In this document: positions 1-9,655 of the stretch, in pieces
How the letters are laid out: every line of letters begins with the position of its first letter
Numbering within the stretch: the stretch's first letter is position 1
Assembly (NCBI RefSeq): GCF_029227915.1
Contig: NC_079880.1
Location: forward strand, 15,582,001-15,646,000
DNA length: 64,000 nucleotides
Reading direction: 5' to 3'
Source: Hydractinia symbiolongicarpus
Lineage: Eukaryota > Cnidaria > Hydrozoa > Anthoathecata > Hydractiniidae
Made by a program: the position numbers and the translations under genes
The notes under the pieces: model-generated
What the model saw: the letters and a program-made list of their open reading frames with translations, nothing else
Database searches by the model: none
What the model was told of the DNA's origin: nothing

Positions 1-338
1 AGAATAAAAAACAAGAAGTAAAAAGTTAAAAAGTGATCTCCATTAGAATTTGCCAAATACATTAGAGATAGAAGTCTTAAACGAAAGCAGACTTCTATCA
101 TATGTCACTTAGTCCAGAAGATTATTCCACACCCAAATTCCGTGTTGACCAAGTGTGAACCTGTCTTTTGAAACTCCTATTGTTTGATGATTATGACAAA
201 AGGAATTTTCAGCACATGTAATCAGGAGCAATGTGATTCATGGCTTTGAAAACTAATATGGCATCATTTTTGATGAGAAATTATTCATTGAATATTCCCT
301 CTCTTTCCCAAGCAGGGTACGGACACATTTTAATCATT

Positions 339-1773
339 TTAGTAGTTGAAATATGGCATAACAAGTGCATTAATTAAAAGGTTTTTTGCGTGAGGTGTTA
401 AACAGGATGCAATAGTTCTAATTTTAGAATATTTAATTAGTATTTTTCTATTTATGTCATTAATGTGCTCTTCCCATTGCATTTTTTGATCAAATGTTAC
501 CCCAAGATATTTAACTTTTTTACTCCTCTTCAAAGGAATACCAATATAGTTGATAGTTTTGTTCTCAACTTTTTTTAACTGGCTGTGGTTGCCGAAAAAG
601 ATTGTTTCAGTTTTGTCCGTATTAATAGTCATTTTGTTATTTTTCAGCCAGAGGTCGACTTGCGAAAGTTCCAACTCGACCTGTGAGACAAGGGTATATC
701 CAAGTTCTAATCGGACAAAATAATTATTGTATCATCTGCATATAGATGGTGGTAGTTTGAATTGATGACAGATTTTAAGTCATCAATATACAAAAGAAAG
801 AGCAGGGGCCCCAACACAGATCCCTGCGGCACCCCAAAAGCGTCTTCATGAATCAGATCTGATTGTGTGTCGTTTACAATAGTCAGCTGCATTCATCCCG
901 TTAGGTAGGCCTTGAACCAGTCAAAGGCAGCATCTCTGATGCCAAAACACCATAGTTTTTTAAGGTCACATCACAAACAAGCTCAGCTGGTCGAGCTCAG
1001 TAAGAATAAAATCAGAGACATCGACTACTGCAGTTTCTGTGGAAAAGAGTTTTCGAAATCCGGACTGTCTGTCATTCAGGAAGTTGTGCTCAGAAATAAA
1101 ATGAGACATTTGCTCATGCACCAACTTTTCAAAAAAATTTCATAGAAATTGGCAAAATGGAGATAGGACAATAATTAGTAGGCTCTGTTTTATTGCCACT
1201 TTTAAAATAGGCGAGACCCTTTTAGTCTTCCAACATTTAGGTACATATAACCAGTAAATAAAGATTTGTTGAAAAGACTTCAACACTTTTGGTCTAAATA
1301 TGAGCCCATCAAAAATCATGTCTGCGAACAGGTGGCTTAACATTAGTAATGTCAGAAGAAAATTTAGAGGCAATTTTGGCACCAACACTGACAAAAAATG
1401 AATTGAATGTGTTAGAAATTTCTGTTGGGTGAGAAGTTTCTGTACCATCGTTTTGGACTACTCGTTTTATCGAGGTAGTATTGCATGACTTATCAGGAAC
1501 CAGTTTTTTTAGGGTTTTCCAAAGTTGTTTTGGCCGTTTTTGAAAGTCCTGCAAAACGTTATTATAGTACTCGTTTTTTAGTCGATTTTTGAGACCTATT
1601 ACCTGGTTCCTCTTTTGTTTGAAAGCTTTCCAGTCTATGATGGATTTTGTTTTTGATGCTTTCCGTTTTAAGAAGTCTCTTTCTTTGATGGCTATTATCA
1701 ATTCATCAGTGACCCATGCCTCAACACGGCCAGAAAATCTATGTGTTTTGAAAGGGACATGTTTGTCAGCCAC
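339..1773 (-). mobile_element. Decayed non-LTR retrotransposon fragment (linker and reverse transcriptase)
   Basis: Read on the minus strand, this is the middle and 3' part of a LINE. At 1309-1773 lies the linker between endonuclease and RT, with WKTLKKLVPDKS and SFFVSVGAKIASKF typical of CR1/L2/jockey-like ORF2. At 1140-1300 is the RT start with WKTKRVSPI. At 707-892 is the RT core with [13 protein letters not shown] and YADDTIIIL, the catalytic DD pair. At 339-674 is the thumb region with KTETIFFG and KVKYLGVTFD. Stops and frameshifts separate these blocks, so it is dead. The endonuclease is missing (5' truncation is usual for LINEs), and I could not place the 3' tail in the first 300 bases, which show nothing else. 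Confidence 0.85.
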
Positions 1774-1904
1774 TGTTTTAACAAAATTTTATTCAGTTTC
1801 TAACATTTAAGACTAGTGGACAAAGCCTGTGGAAAAAAATCACGGAGGCAAGATAAAAATAAAAAAGAAGCGTCATTTGAATTATGATGATGTCAGCACC
1901 CCAT

Positions 1905-2200
1905 ACACACAAAAAATTTAGAACCTTGTTTTCACATTGCATTTATTGTGTTGAGCGTAAAACGCTGATCAAAATAATGTCCAGGATCATATGTTTTCGA
2001 CAAACGCCTGAGGAGATATAAGGGTTTAAAAATTTTGCTAACGTCAGCAAAGACCTGTTAAAACACAAAATTTTTTTTTAAGAAATTTGTATGTCTGTTG
2101 CCTTTATCATATAGATCTTAAAACGCTCATCAAGAAAATGTGTGAAGATCGTGTGCTTTTGACAAATGATTGAAGAAATATTATGGTTTCGTTTCCAAGT
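1905..2200. repeat. Dispersed AT-rich repeat, two internal units
   Basis: Non-coding stretch with two diverged units at about 1938-2030 and 2099-2190, each with AAAACGCT, ATCA, a GATC..TGTTTT/TGCTTTTG block and an AGGAGATAT/AGAAATATT end. Similar wording (GACGTCAGCAA, GTTGCCT, AGGATCATATGTTTTC) recurs at about 39630-39960, so this looks like an unclassified interspersed repeat. Confidence 0.4.
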
Positions 2201-2221
2201 TATTTGGCCTCAAATTTTTAA

Positions 2222-3285
2222 GGTACTGTAAAGGAAAACACTCACTTGATGAGTAGTCTCAGAAAAAACGTTATAATTTATCAATACTTTCATATTTTTT
2301 TAAATTTTTTTTTTGTTTTTGAATGTTTAATGAAAGACGTATTTGATGGTGTTATTTTCGTGAGATGTTAATTTTCCAAAAAGAAAATATAGTGAAATAA
2401 ACACACACAATTTTTTTTTCACTGTACGTTTTATGGCTTCTTTTTCCGAACGCGTGGTCGCAGACTTCTCGTTTTTGCACCATTATATTCAGCATAAATT
2501 AAATTCAAAAAGGTTCCCGGTTTTTTCTTTCTAATAACGTCGTTATGAAATTATTTGTAATTATATATAATCATTCAAAAAAAATGCATATTTTTTTCTT
2601 TCTGTCGTCATAACTTGGTAATAAGTAATTTATAAAAAAAAATCCGGGAACATTTTGTGCATAATTTATTCAGCTTTCCATTACAGAAAATTTCAATGAG
2701 CCAATAGGAAGCTTTCGGAAAAAGAGACCACAAACGTAAAGGCATGTATGCGAAAATTTACTAAGGAGATATTTGTTTTTAAAGATTTCCGTAGGTGTTA
2801 TGAAAATGTGTGAACCGAGTATATATGCAGAAAGATGATAGAAGTGCGAAATTTTTCTTTATGCTGAGTATTCGTGCATGCGTTCAGAATTATTAATAGA
2901 ACGAAGTCAGGCTTACAAGAGACAGCTCATATGCATACTCCTTAACCTTGATTTTTTTAATGAGTTTTTATACGACAACATTTATGTATATATATATATC
3001 GATGGTGAATGTAAATTATCTAAAAAATATTATGCATATAATTTACACGGGAGTTCCATATCATGCATAATGTTTACAAAAAATATGCTCAACTCATTTT
3101 GCACATATTTTCTCGAAAGTGTGAAGGATATAACACCTCTGAAAAGGCTTTTTTCAGAAAAAAGGGATGTTTCAATTATTTTCATGGAATATAAAATACG
3201 TCATTCGAAAGAGAATTTATTTTTCTATATGTCTTGAATTTTTTGCAAAAAACCTAAAAAAAAATTTTTTTCCTTTACAGTAACC
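2222..3285. mobile_element. TTAA-flanked MITE-like element (1064 bp)
   Basis: The ends are inverted repeats of about 17 bp: GGTACTGTAAAGGAAAA on the left and its complement, with one extra T, on the right. TTAA flanks both sides (2218-2221 and 3286-3289), as in piggyBac-type target duplications. Inside, 2425-2540 and 2640-2745 form a second imperfect inverted repeat (CTTTTTCCGAA and GTTCCCGG blocks). The one open frame (2878-3237) is low in complexity and matches nothing I know, so I treat the element as non-autonomous. Confidence 0.6.
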
Positions 3286-3289
3286 TTAA

Positions 3290-4361
3290 GTGCATTATAA
3301 TGGCTTCATTAACTTAATATTGGACATTCATGTTAAAATAGTGATATTGACGACGCGCCGTAACGTCAGAATATTAAACATTTTTGACATCAGTTTACAC
3401 ATAGTGTCAGTCTCTGTATTATTATAAGAGATATAGCTAGTTATGTCTAGCCAGTTATATTCAGCGATTCGGTTCAGCTTTTTTGCCGAATTGATGATTG
3501 ACATTTCGCTTAATTGACAAATCACATTTATGCTACATCCGCTATTTTTAAAATTTTGCAGGGTGAAAACAAACCTAGTTTGTAGGGGAAAGAATGGTAA
3601 AAAATGTGGAAATGAAAGAATAATTAGCCAACAAAAGGTAATCACAATAAAAATCTGTCTGGAAATGATGCTTTAGATTTTGCTCCAAAAAATTATCTTT
3701 CCTCAAACTTCCTAAAGTTGTTCTTAAAATTCCAAAATGTGTCTAGCTCTGCACTCTCTTCACCTAAAATTCACCTCCACCTCCAAAAAAATTGTTATGA
3801 CCGAATCGCCAAATACTTAAATTGACACGTTGTGGTATGGCATGTTTTGATTTTGCACAGAGAACTTTACAACAAACTAGGTGTATGCACATTCATTTTC
3901 ATTATTCTTAACTGAGAACCACGACATTACATCACATGGAAAACGGTCTGGTGACAACAATTGCGCAAAACACCTCTATCTGGTAAAAATGGATTATTAA
4001 AAAATGAATTATATATAGCTATATATACCTGATATGTTATTTACAGATGTATAATCTGTTTCTCCGTAATTGTTCATTTTATGACAGAATGGTATTTCCA
4101 AAAAATGAAGCGATAATTAAAAAAACTTCATTTTTGTTTTGTTTCTTTCATCTGCATGCATATGCCCTGTCTGATGCTTTAGCTTTTTTACTCGAGTGAG
4201 CGATTTAACTCGTGTACGAAAAATTACGTGAGCAAGATATAAAATGAAACCGAGGCTGTGAAGATACGGCAAAAAAAGCCCAACATCGTACGGTGAATGA
4301 CATTGGGACGGATGACAAGTGACCAGTAGACTGTTAAACTATGGCGCGCATTAATGGACTT
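3290..4361. other. AT-rich non-coding stretch
   Basis: No convincing coding region, RNA gene or repeat recognised. It may be intron or upstream sequence of the integrase-core gene that follows. Confidence 0.5.
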
Positions 4362-4475
4362 TAATACTAAGTTATCGATTATAATACTGTAGTTCTCGAT
4401 TATAATACTAAGTCCTCGATTATAATACTAAGTTATCGATTATAATACTAAGTTTTCGATTATAATACTAATTTA
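4362..4475 (+). repeat. 20-bp minisatellite, about 5.6 copies
   Basis: Tandem unit TAATACTAAGTTATCGATTA of 20-21 bp with small changes between copies. It ends about 35 bp before the host exon into which element A inserted. Confidence 0.9.
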
Positions 4476-4508
4476 TAAAATTGCATTTGCTTTGTTGTTT
4501 ATTTTACC

Positions 4509-4647
4509 ATGTGGTCTAAAGCTTGTTTATCCAAACAAATTGGTGTTAGTGAAAAGACTTTGTGGAGAAATCGAAAATCATTTTTAACGGTTATCAACTA
4601 TATAGTGTTCTAGCTGACCCTTTCCTAGATGATATTGTTAGGAGAAT
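4509..4647 (+). pseudogene. Integrase-core-domain host gene, 5' part of an exon
   Basis: Translation gives a helix-turn-helix segment, SKQIGVSEKTLWRNRKSF, then after a frameshift near 4600 YSVLADPFLDDIVRRI. I recognise this from memory as the N-terminal part of a metazoan integrase-core-domain family whose members read on into SPNSGE and LWHIDG motifs. The reading frame resumes exactly on the other side of element A at 21416, so this is the left half of a split exon. A last exon of the same family lies at 37055-37401. The family is itself transposon-derived. Gene borders upstream are uncertain because the preceding sequence is intron-like. Confidence 0.6.
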
Positions 4648-4841
4648 AGCTAGAGTAGGGAGGTAATTAAAGTATAGTTTAGGTTTTCAACGGTCAAACC
4701 CTTATTAAAAAACGTTGCTTTTAGACCCCTAAAAAAATCTGTGACGTCACAGATTTCATCATGCCTCAAATGAGTAAACAAGTCACGTGACATCATCAAA
4801 AATGACGGCACTCGACAAAACTGCTGACATCAACAAACGCG
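4648..4841 (+). repeat. Element A left terminal inverted repeat
   Basis: Pairs with 21240-21415. The left copy is 18 bp longer, mainly because of one 17-bp insertion after GTCAC at about 4786. It contains a CRE-like palindrome TGACGTCA (4742-4749) and AAATGAGTAA (4768-4777), both kept in the right copy and both also present in element C's otherwise different repeats. Confidence 0.93.
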
Positions 4842-4898
4842 AAAAAAGTCTCAAAGTTGTTGCGGATAGCGACAACAAACGTAATGCTGGTATAATAA

Positions 4899-5096
4899 AT
4901 GTCAAGCAACGATAAAAAGACAGCGCTAGATTGGTACGCAAATTTTATGCTTTTCACGCTTTTTGGAGGTGTGGGAGCTGCCCTAGCCCTCACCTCTACC
5001 GCACTTGTGATGAAAAGTGCGAAAGAAGAAGAGTGCGAGAGTGCTGTCAACGCTCTAGTAGAGAGAATTAAAGAACTAGAAGAAACAGTATTTTGA
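4899..5096 (+). CDS. Small single-pass membrane protein with acidic helix (65 aa)
   Basis: Open and short. Residues about 15-38 are a hydrophobic, Gly/Ala-rich membrane segment (MLFTLFGGVGAALALTSTA), followed by a charged helix rich in Glu (KEEECESAVNALVERIKELE). The start is the ATG in ATAATAAATG, matching the start context used across the element. Element C has a positional and architectural counterpart at 52326-52511 (membrane segment plus Glu/Lys helix), while B has a different gene there. It is the first gene inside the left repeat and is probably transcribed from it. Function unknown; a virion or host-membrane role is only a guess. Confidence 0.6.
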   Translation: MSSNDKKTALDWYANFMLFTLFGGVGAALALTSTALVMKSAKEEECESAVNALVERIKELEETVF

Positions 5097-5135
5097 TCGC
5101 AAAAACTGAATAATCTTTGGTGAATCATAAAATAA

Positions 5136-5345
5136 ATGCGAGAAATCTGCGATGACTGTCAAAGAACTCTAGATGCCTACGATAGATGTGGTAGATGTCA
5201 AAGACGTCTGCGCGTGGGAGAGAAGGTGCTTTGTTGATATTGCTACCAAGACTACGTCACTTACAATGGTGGCCACTGCCCTTGTGAGACTTTTTTTGTC
5301 CATGAGGCAAAGCAGGTTAGACCCAAAATAAATGGCAACGTTTAA
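5136..5345 (+). pseudogene. Cys-rich mini-protein (zinc-ribbon-like), one nonsense codon
   Basis: Starts at the ATG in AAATAAATGCG. It has CDDC, CGRC and later CYQDY and CPC pairs, as expected of a small zinc-binding protein. A TGA at 5235-5237 stands where the intact element C copy (52517-52675) has Trp, so this is a single TGG-to-TGA change. The B copy (22295) has its own stop. Immediately downstream an ATG at 5332 in AAATAAATGGC opens only 13 codons, probably the stump of the ssDNA-binding-like gene that B and C keep at this place. Confidence 0.6.
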
Positions 5346-5401
5346 GTTTGATGGTGAAACAGTAAAGGAGTAAAGGTGGTTGTGCTCAGCCACATAAACA
5401 A

Positions 5402-5656
5402 ATGGACAAACTGCGACAAGAAGCTAAAGCCTTAGGTCTCAAAGGGTACTCTACGTTGAAGCGAATAGACCTTGTCGAAGCCATACGCAAAGTCAAGTAT
5501 AAGGATGCGTCGACACAAACGGACGGACCGTACTGCGAGCCTTGTGCTAAAATTGCATGGGAGAAAAATCTTGAACAATATTTGAGGGATCTCGCTAAAA
5601 AACAGCGACGTGTCGTACATGATGGCGACTTGCTCATAGACCAAGATACGGGATAA
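5402..5656 (+). CDS. SAP-domain-like protein (84 aa)
   Basis: Residues 2-30 (LRQEAKALGLKGYSTLKRID then LVEAIRK) fit the helix-turn-helix of the SAP DNA-binding motif: a leucine, a Gly in the turn, and a second helix starting with Leu/Val. A short CEPC pair follows and then a charged tail. B carries the same gene with one stop (23149-23427). Element C has a SAP protein in another place, just upstream of its polymerase (62603-62845). SAP motifs bind AT-rich DNA, so packaging or replication of the viral DNA is plausible but unproven. The stop is 12 bp before a convergent hairpin. Confidence 0.6.
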   Translation: MDKLRQEAKALGLKGYSTLKRIDLVEAIRKVKYKDASTQTDGPYCEPCAKIAWEKNLEQYLRDLAKKQRRVVHDGDLLIDQDTG

Positions 5657-5668
5657 GTGATCGAAATT

Positions 5669-5696
5669 GTCTAGTATGTTGACCAACATATTAGAC
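5669..5696. terminator. Convergent-junction hairpin a (element A)
   Basis: 13-bp arms with a 2-nt loop (GTCTAGTATGTTG / CAACATATTAGAC, one G-U pair). It sits between the ends of the + SAP gene and the - membrane-protein gene. B has the equivalent palindrome with a paired A-U to G-C change. Confidence 0.6.
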
Positions 5697-5716
5697 TCTG
5701 TAAGCGGGTGGAGACT

Positions 5717-6364
5717 CTAAGTAGCACTGGCATACTGCGCAGATTGCAGTTTTTTAAAAATTTCATCTTTGGCTTCTTGCCTGCCTTGTGCCACCAACTC
5801 TGCGCGTTCATTCTCGTTGATGGATTTCATAGCTTTTTTCGTTCGTTGTCGGACCTGCTCCTTGAGTATCATGTAGCGCTGTTTTTCCTGCATGATCCAT
5901 GTAAACTCGTAGTCTGAAATTGTACCATCTTGGATCGCTCTGGAAATCTTATCATAGACAGTGTCTAGTTTTGATTCAGCTAGGAGTTTGATGCACTCAT
6001 GTTTGTGCACCTTATACTGTATCCGTTTGGAAGCATTCTTGAGGCCTACTTGGCCCATACCCACTGCAAGAGCCGCGGCTTCAAGACCAATTGCTATGGG
6101 GGCTCCGAATCCGGTTGCAAGCGTGGCAATACCTGCTGCGGAGGTGATGACAGTAACAGCAATCATGCCATGATCAGCATAGCGAAGCCCCATCCCCCAA
6201 AGCTTGAACTTTTTGTAGAGTTTTTCTCTCTCTTTGATCTCTTCTCGGAAGAAGATCTCGATTTCTTCGATCTTTTTTAGTCTGTAGACCTGACTTTCGT
6301 GTATACTATCGTGCTCAGGCGCACTTGGCGGCAAAGTTGGGTAAAGCTTCATTGTATCAGCCAT
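5717..6364 (-). CDS. Two-helix membrane protein, conserved Polinton-associated family (215 aa)
   Basis: Intact. An N-terminal YRLKKIEEIE...REKLYKKFK helical region is followed by two adjacent hydrophobic segments (about 65-105: MIAVTVITSAAGIATLATGF and APIAIGLEAAALAVGMGQVG) and a long charged helical tail with RAELVAQGR. I know relatives as uncharacterised proteins common in cnidarian genomes. The start ATG directly follows the TAA of the upstream penton-like gene (TAAATGG). The homologues in B (23484-24111) and C (53367-53795) are broken. The paired hairpin helices suggest a membrane-active or internal-membrane virion protein; function unknown. Confidence 0.65.
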   Translation of the reverse strand: MADTMKLYPTLPPSAPEHDSIHESQVYRLKKIEEIEIFFREEIKEREKLYKKFKLWGMGLRYADHGMIAVTVITSAAGIATLATGFGAPIAIGLEAAALAVGMGQVGLKNASKRIQYKVHKHECIKLLAESKLDTVYDKISRAIQDGTISDYEFTWIMQEKQRYMILKEQVRQRTKKAMKSINENERAELVAQGRQEAKDEIFKKLQSAQYASAT

Positions 6365-7036
6365 TTATTCTATGAGTAAATGCATCGTAATTCCGACGAA
6401 CGAAACATTTTTTTCATGATGATGCTCGTCCGTCAGCATGAACTCCAGTCTGTCTGTTGAGCCTTTCAAAGGAAGGTAGATTGGAGTGTCAAAATTCCAT
6501 GTAAGCATGTCTCCCCATGCGTTTAACTCTTTGGTGGGAAGCAAAGCAAGAATTTTTGATTTCTTCCTATCCAGTAGGCAATCGTCTTCATCCAGCTGGG
6601 GGCAAACGAGTCTCAATCTTTGGTACACGTCAGTTTTGTAGAAGCTGTCATAGTCGCCTTTGGTAAATTACTTTTTTGCAGGGTCGTAGGGTAGCCCCAT
6701 AAGCTCCTGTAGTTTTCGATGGATTACCACAGTATACCCGTCACTAACCCTAAGCCTGCAGAGTCCATTTTTTAATACAAACAATTTGATCTTGTCCCCT
6801 CCCTGGCTATTGACGATGGTTGCCAAATCCTCTATCCTGTATAGACCGTTCATAATTTCAATTCTAGTTTCTGTCTGATCAGGCCCTGTCCTACGAATGA
6901 CAAAATCATTGTCGCTGTAAAGGTTCAGCCATATGGGCCTGATACTTATCGATTTTAGGTCAATTCTCGTGTCGTGCCCTTGGTAATCATCAAAAATTGT
7001 AGGCTTCTCTATATCCGTGACATACAGCTGTCTCAT
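6365..7036 (-). pseudogene. Penton / minor capsid-like protein, one in-frame stop
   Basis: Begins MRQLYVTDIEKP in context AATAAACATGAG and ends DMLTWNFDTPIYLPLKG...GITMHLLIE, a pattern I associate with the ~230-250 aa single jelly-roll minor capsid (penton) proteins of animal Polintons: mixed beta segments, an LMGLP stretch mid-protein, and a WNF.TPIYLPL block near the end. A single TAA at 6668-6670 interrupts one continuous frame; no indel is needed. The gene is divergent from the + gene that begins 20 bp away. In B most of it is deleted, fusing the two ends (24112-24260). Confidence 0.5.
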
Positions 7037-7055
7037 GTTTATTCTTAAAGAAAAG

Positions 7056-8208
7056 ATGAGCATTTACTCATACAACCCGAAAGCAAAATATGCACCCAAC
7101 CATGGGAGATATTTGGAGAGACTTAAGGATCTTTCAGTGCAGAACATCGTTATTGATGCTCAAGGGTCCTCGTTCAGGGTGAAATTTCCAGACATCTTTG
7201 TCGACTATGAATTCCATTCTGGCACTAGCGGGCTAGTGAAGGAGTGGAACAGCCGCCCTTTCAGTCTCTGGTCCACTCAACTTAATTTTGCTACCTACTG
7301 TGCAACATCTGCTTGCGGTATTTCCATGCAGCATCTTACCTCCGAGTTGTCTATGGTTCGTGCCGTGTATCGATTTCACGCCTATTTCCAAATCCGTAAA
7401 ATTCTATCAGAGCTTGACATTTTTCTACCGGGCTCAGTTAGATTTCGACGTCTAAACAACCCCTTCAACAAACAAAAACTCCAGCAACTGGCTCGCGAGT
7501 TTGGAGTACCTGGTAGTGAGCAGTGAGCAGGAGTGGAGGAACGAAACCATCTTCAGTAGTTGGCAGCTTCATCGCAAAGATTATCCTGGTTCAGGCCCTA
7601 GCTATTTTGACGAGGACTCGTGGAGTCGCTGGATCATTGAAAAATTCCAGGGCCTCACTCGTATTGGTATTGAACGGTTATCCCAAAGCGTGCGCTTCTA
7701 TGCCTACCTAATTCTCGAAAGCCAGGCAAATGCAAGATCTGGAATCATTGGAAACCAAGGCAGCGCAATTGATGCTCAACGCCTGTACCTGACGACATTT
7801 AAGGATGTAATAATTAGACCTACTGACACGGGTAAGGAAATTGCCGAATTTCAAAATGTGCTGAAATATGCGCGGTCCAAGGTGAATTTTAGTGTTGCTC
7901 ATGGCGTCTATATGATCCCAAGTGACATGAGCTTTCATATTGGAAATGTTGTGAATTTCACGAACAAAATTTTGATTAGCAAGGATTATTTTTCAATCGG
8001 TTTAAAACCGAAGATTAACGCGAAGCAGGCTGACATCATTATTAAGCGCCGCCCTCCACAGGTGAGCCACGTGATCCCTAAAAATGAGAAGCACAGGGTG
8101 GAGACTACGCTAGCAATAGAGGCCGAAAAACACGATGACAACAAAGCTGCCTTAATTACAACTGGGTTAGTAAGTATTTTACTGTACATTTGGTTGAAGA
8201 AAGTCTAG
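7056..8208 (+). pseudogene. Conserved Polinton protein with C-terminal membrane anchor, frameshifted
   Basis: About 380 codons. Recognisable blocks are VKEWNSRPFSLWSTQLNFATYC, RFHAYFQIRK, GLTRIGIERLSQSVRFYAYL and a final hydrophobic segment AALITTGLVSILLYIWLKK. I recall the family as a widespread uncharacterised protein in cnidarian genomes. The frame breaks once at a 7-bp tandem duplication (7516-7529), where B's homologue runs straight through. The start is probably ATG 7056 (MSIYSY); ATG 7035 is an alternative. A tail-anchored protein could sit in an internal membrane or at the vertex; that is speculation. The stop codon lies inside a hairpin stem. Confidence 0.6.
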
Positions 8209-8230
8209 TGTGTTTTGATCAACACATTAG
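8205..8230. terminator. Convergent-junction hairpin b (element A)
   Basis: CTAGTGTGTT, 6-nt loop, AACACATTAG (one G-U pair). It overlaps the stop codon of the + gene and lies before the end of the - coiled-coil gene. The B copy (25454-25478) is a perfect palindrome of the same family. Confidence 0.6.
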
Positions 8231-8256
8231 ATCGCCTAGCGTCTCCGCAGGAGCAC
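8231..8256 (+). repeat. GC-rich dispersed repeat, copy R1
   Basis: CGCCTAGCGTCTCCGCAGGA directly after hairpin b. Part of a short repeat family found only in element A (see R2-R6). Confidence 0.55.
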
Positions 8257-8262
8257 TAATAT

Positions 8263-9571
8263 TTACGATAGTTTGCCTCTCTTTCCAACGTAGGCCACAA
8301 CAAGAGCAGCAGCGGCAGCGATCGCTATGTAGAGGTGTTTGGCTGCGTATTCAACAACTTTTGCTGCCACTCTGAAAAAGAACGAGACAACCGTGCTAAT
8401 AATCCCTGGTAGCGCCGCACCTGCCTTACCTGCCTGTCAAAAATTTTCCAAGCCTTTCCAGCTGTTTTTGTATAAAACCCTTCCCCCCAGCGCTTCCTGC
8501 CGCTGCAGCACCCGCTCCTCCACCACCTGTAACTGCGAGTACGATGGTGGAAATCAGTAGACCAACAGCCGAGACGATGCTTGCTATGGTAATCCCTTGC
8601 TCCTTGAACAAGATTCTAAGCTTTTCAGCTAGAGATTTATCGACTTCTGCGATTTTCATCAGCGTTTCCTTAATAGATTTCAGTTGGCTCTGAATGTCAG
8701 ATGATAGTAAACCGTGTGCTTCTCGTACTGCTTCCTCTTGATCTTGGAGTCGTTCTAGATCTTTCCTAGCCTTTGCAATGTCTTCGTTCCAGATAGTTTG
8801 CTGTTCCTCTGATACTCCAGGTGTAGCTTTCTTCGTCTCAAGCCTTTTCACCTTGGCTTCTGCTTTGGCGATCTCACTGTCGTAGAAGATCATCTTGCTT
8901 TTCAAGTGCTTCAGGTTACCCCTTAGTGTTTGAAGCTCGAGGTTGAGCCCTCTTCTTTTACGCTCTGTGAAGGCTTCGCTGGCGCCAAAGGGAGTCTCTT
9001 CCTCTTGCTGAGACGGCCCTTCCGCTGACACGGCCGCTAGGCGATCGATCAGGCTCTCCGTTTCATCAAGGACATTCTCGAGCAGCGGCATCATTTCGAT
9101 ATCATCGGCCTTCTCTTCAACGTGAACAATCTCGTTAAGGAGTTTCTGAGCCATTGCTTTACTGCCTTTGTTTGGTGTAGTATAGTCGGTAAACCCCATG
9201 TCTCGCAAGCGATTTGTACCTAACCTCCTCTGTATCTCGGCAACGCTCCTCAATTCACCATGCCTTTTTGTGATCTCTATGCCATCGAAAAGAAGCTGGT
9301 TTCCTCGTGCCTCAAACTCGTTGTAATATCTCGCGATTGGCTGCCCCAGCTCCTCACCAAGGTGTTCGTAAAGATCGTCGACCTTCGATTTTAGTAGCTC
9401 TTCCCCCTGTCTTGTTGTGGTGTCTCGTGCTGAGCCGCTAGGCGATTGACCCTGCTCTTGCTCTGGCGTTAGCTTGGAGCTGGCATCAGGCCTACTGAAA
9501 GATCCATCCTCGTCTGGAATGTTTTCCTCTGGCGTAAAGTCGTCTCCTTCGTATATTGGATTAATCGGCAT
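8263..9571 (-). pseudogene. Long coiled-coil protein with C-terminal membrane segments, one frameshift
   Basis: The 381-codon main frame (8426-9571) starts at ATG in AAATAAATGCC. It has an acidic N-terminus, long helical and coiled-coil stretches (EIAKAEAKVKRLETKK, KDLERLQDQEEAVREA) and a hydrophobic Gly/Ala-rich segment (ITIASIVSAVGLLISTIVLA). A frameshift near 8430 cuts off the tail, which continues in another frame to 8263 with ALPGIIS and VVEYAAKHLYIAIAAAAALV. B keeps this tail at 25577-25765. Residues encoded by 9010-9046 (SAEGPSQ) come from an in-frame insertion of the element's GC-rich repeat and are missing in B. Family known to me only as uncharacterised cnidarian proteins. Confidence 0.6.
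9010..9046 (-). repeat. GC-rich dispersed repeat, copy R2 (inside a coding region)
   Basis: Shares 21 identical bases with R6 (15863-15883) and 29 of 30 with the complement of R5. It is inserted in frame in the coiled-coil gene, where it encodes RLAAVSAEGPSQ; the B homologue lacks it. Confidence 0.75.
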
Positions 9572-9655
9572 TTATTTGAAACGAAAATCAGCTAATAATA
9601 AAGCATAAGTAACATCTTCGGAACTAAGCTCGATCCCTACGCGGAGATTAAAACA

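Noticed and set aside
2878-3237. 119-codon open frame inside the TTAA-flanked element
   Set aside because: Low complexity, AT-driven, no motif, and on a non-autonomous element.
4796-5128. 110-codon frame antisense to the first gene of element A
   Set aside because: Shadow of the 4899-5096 gene and the TIR; no conserved counterpart in C.
6365-6628. Separate 87-aa gene starting MYQRL
   Set aside because: The first codon is GTG inside a longer frame that continues upstream past one TAA; B shows both parts in one frame. Treated as part of the penton-like gene.
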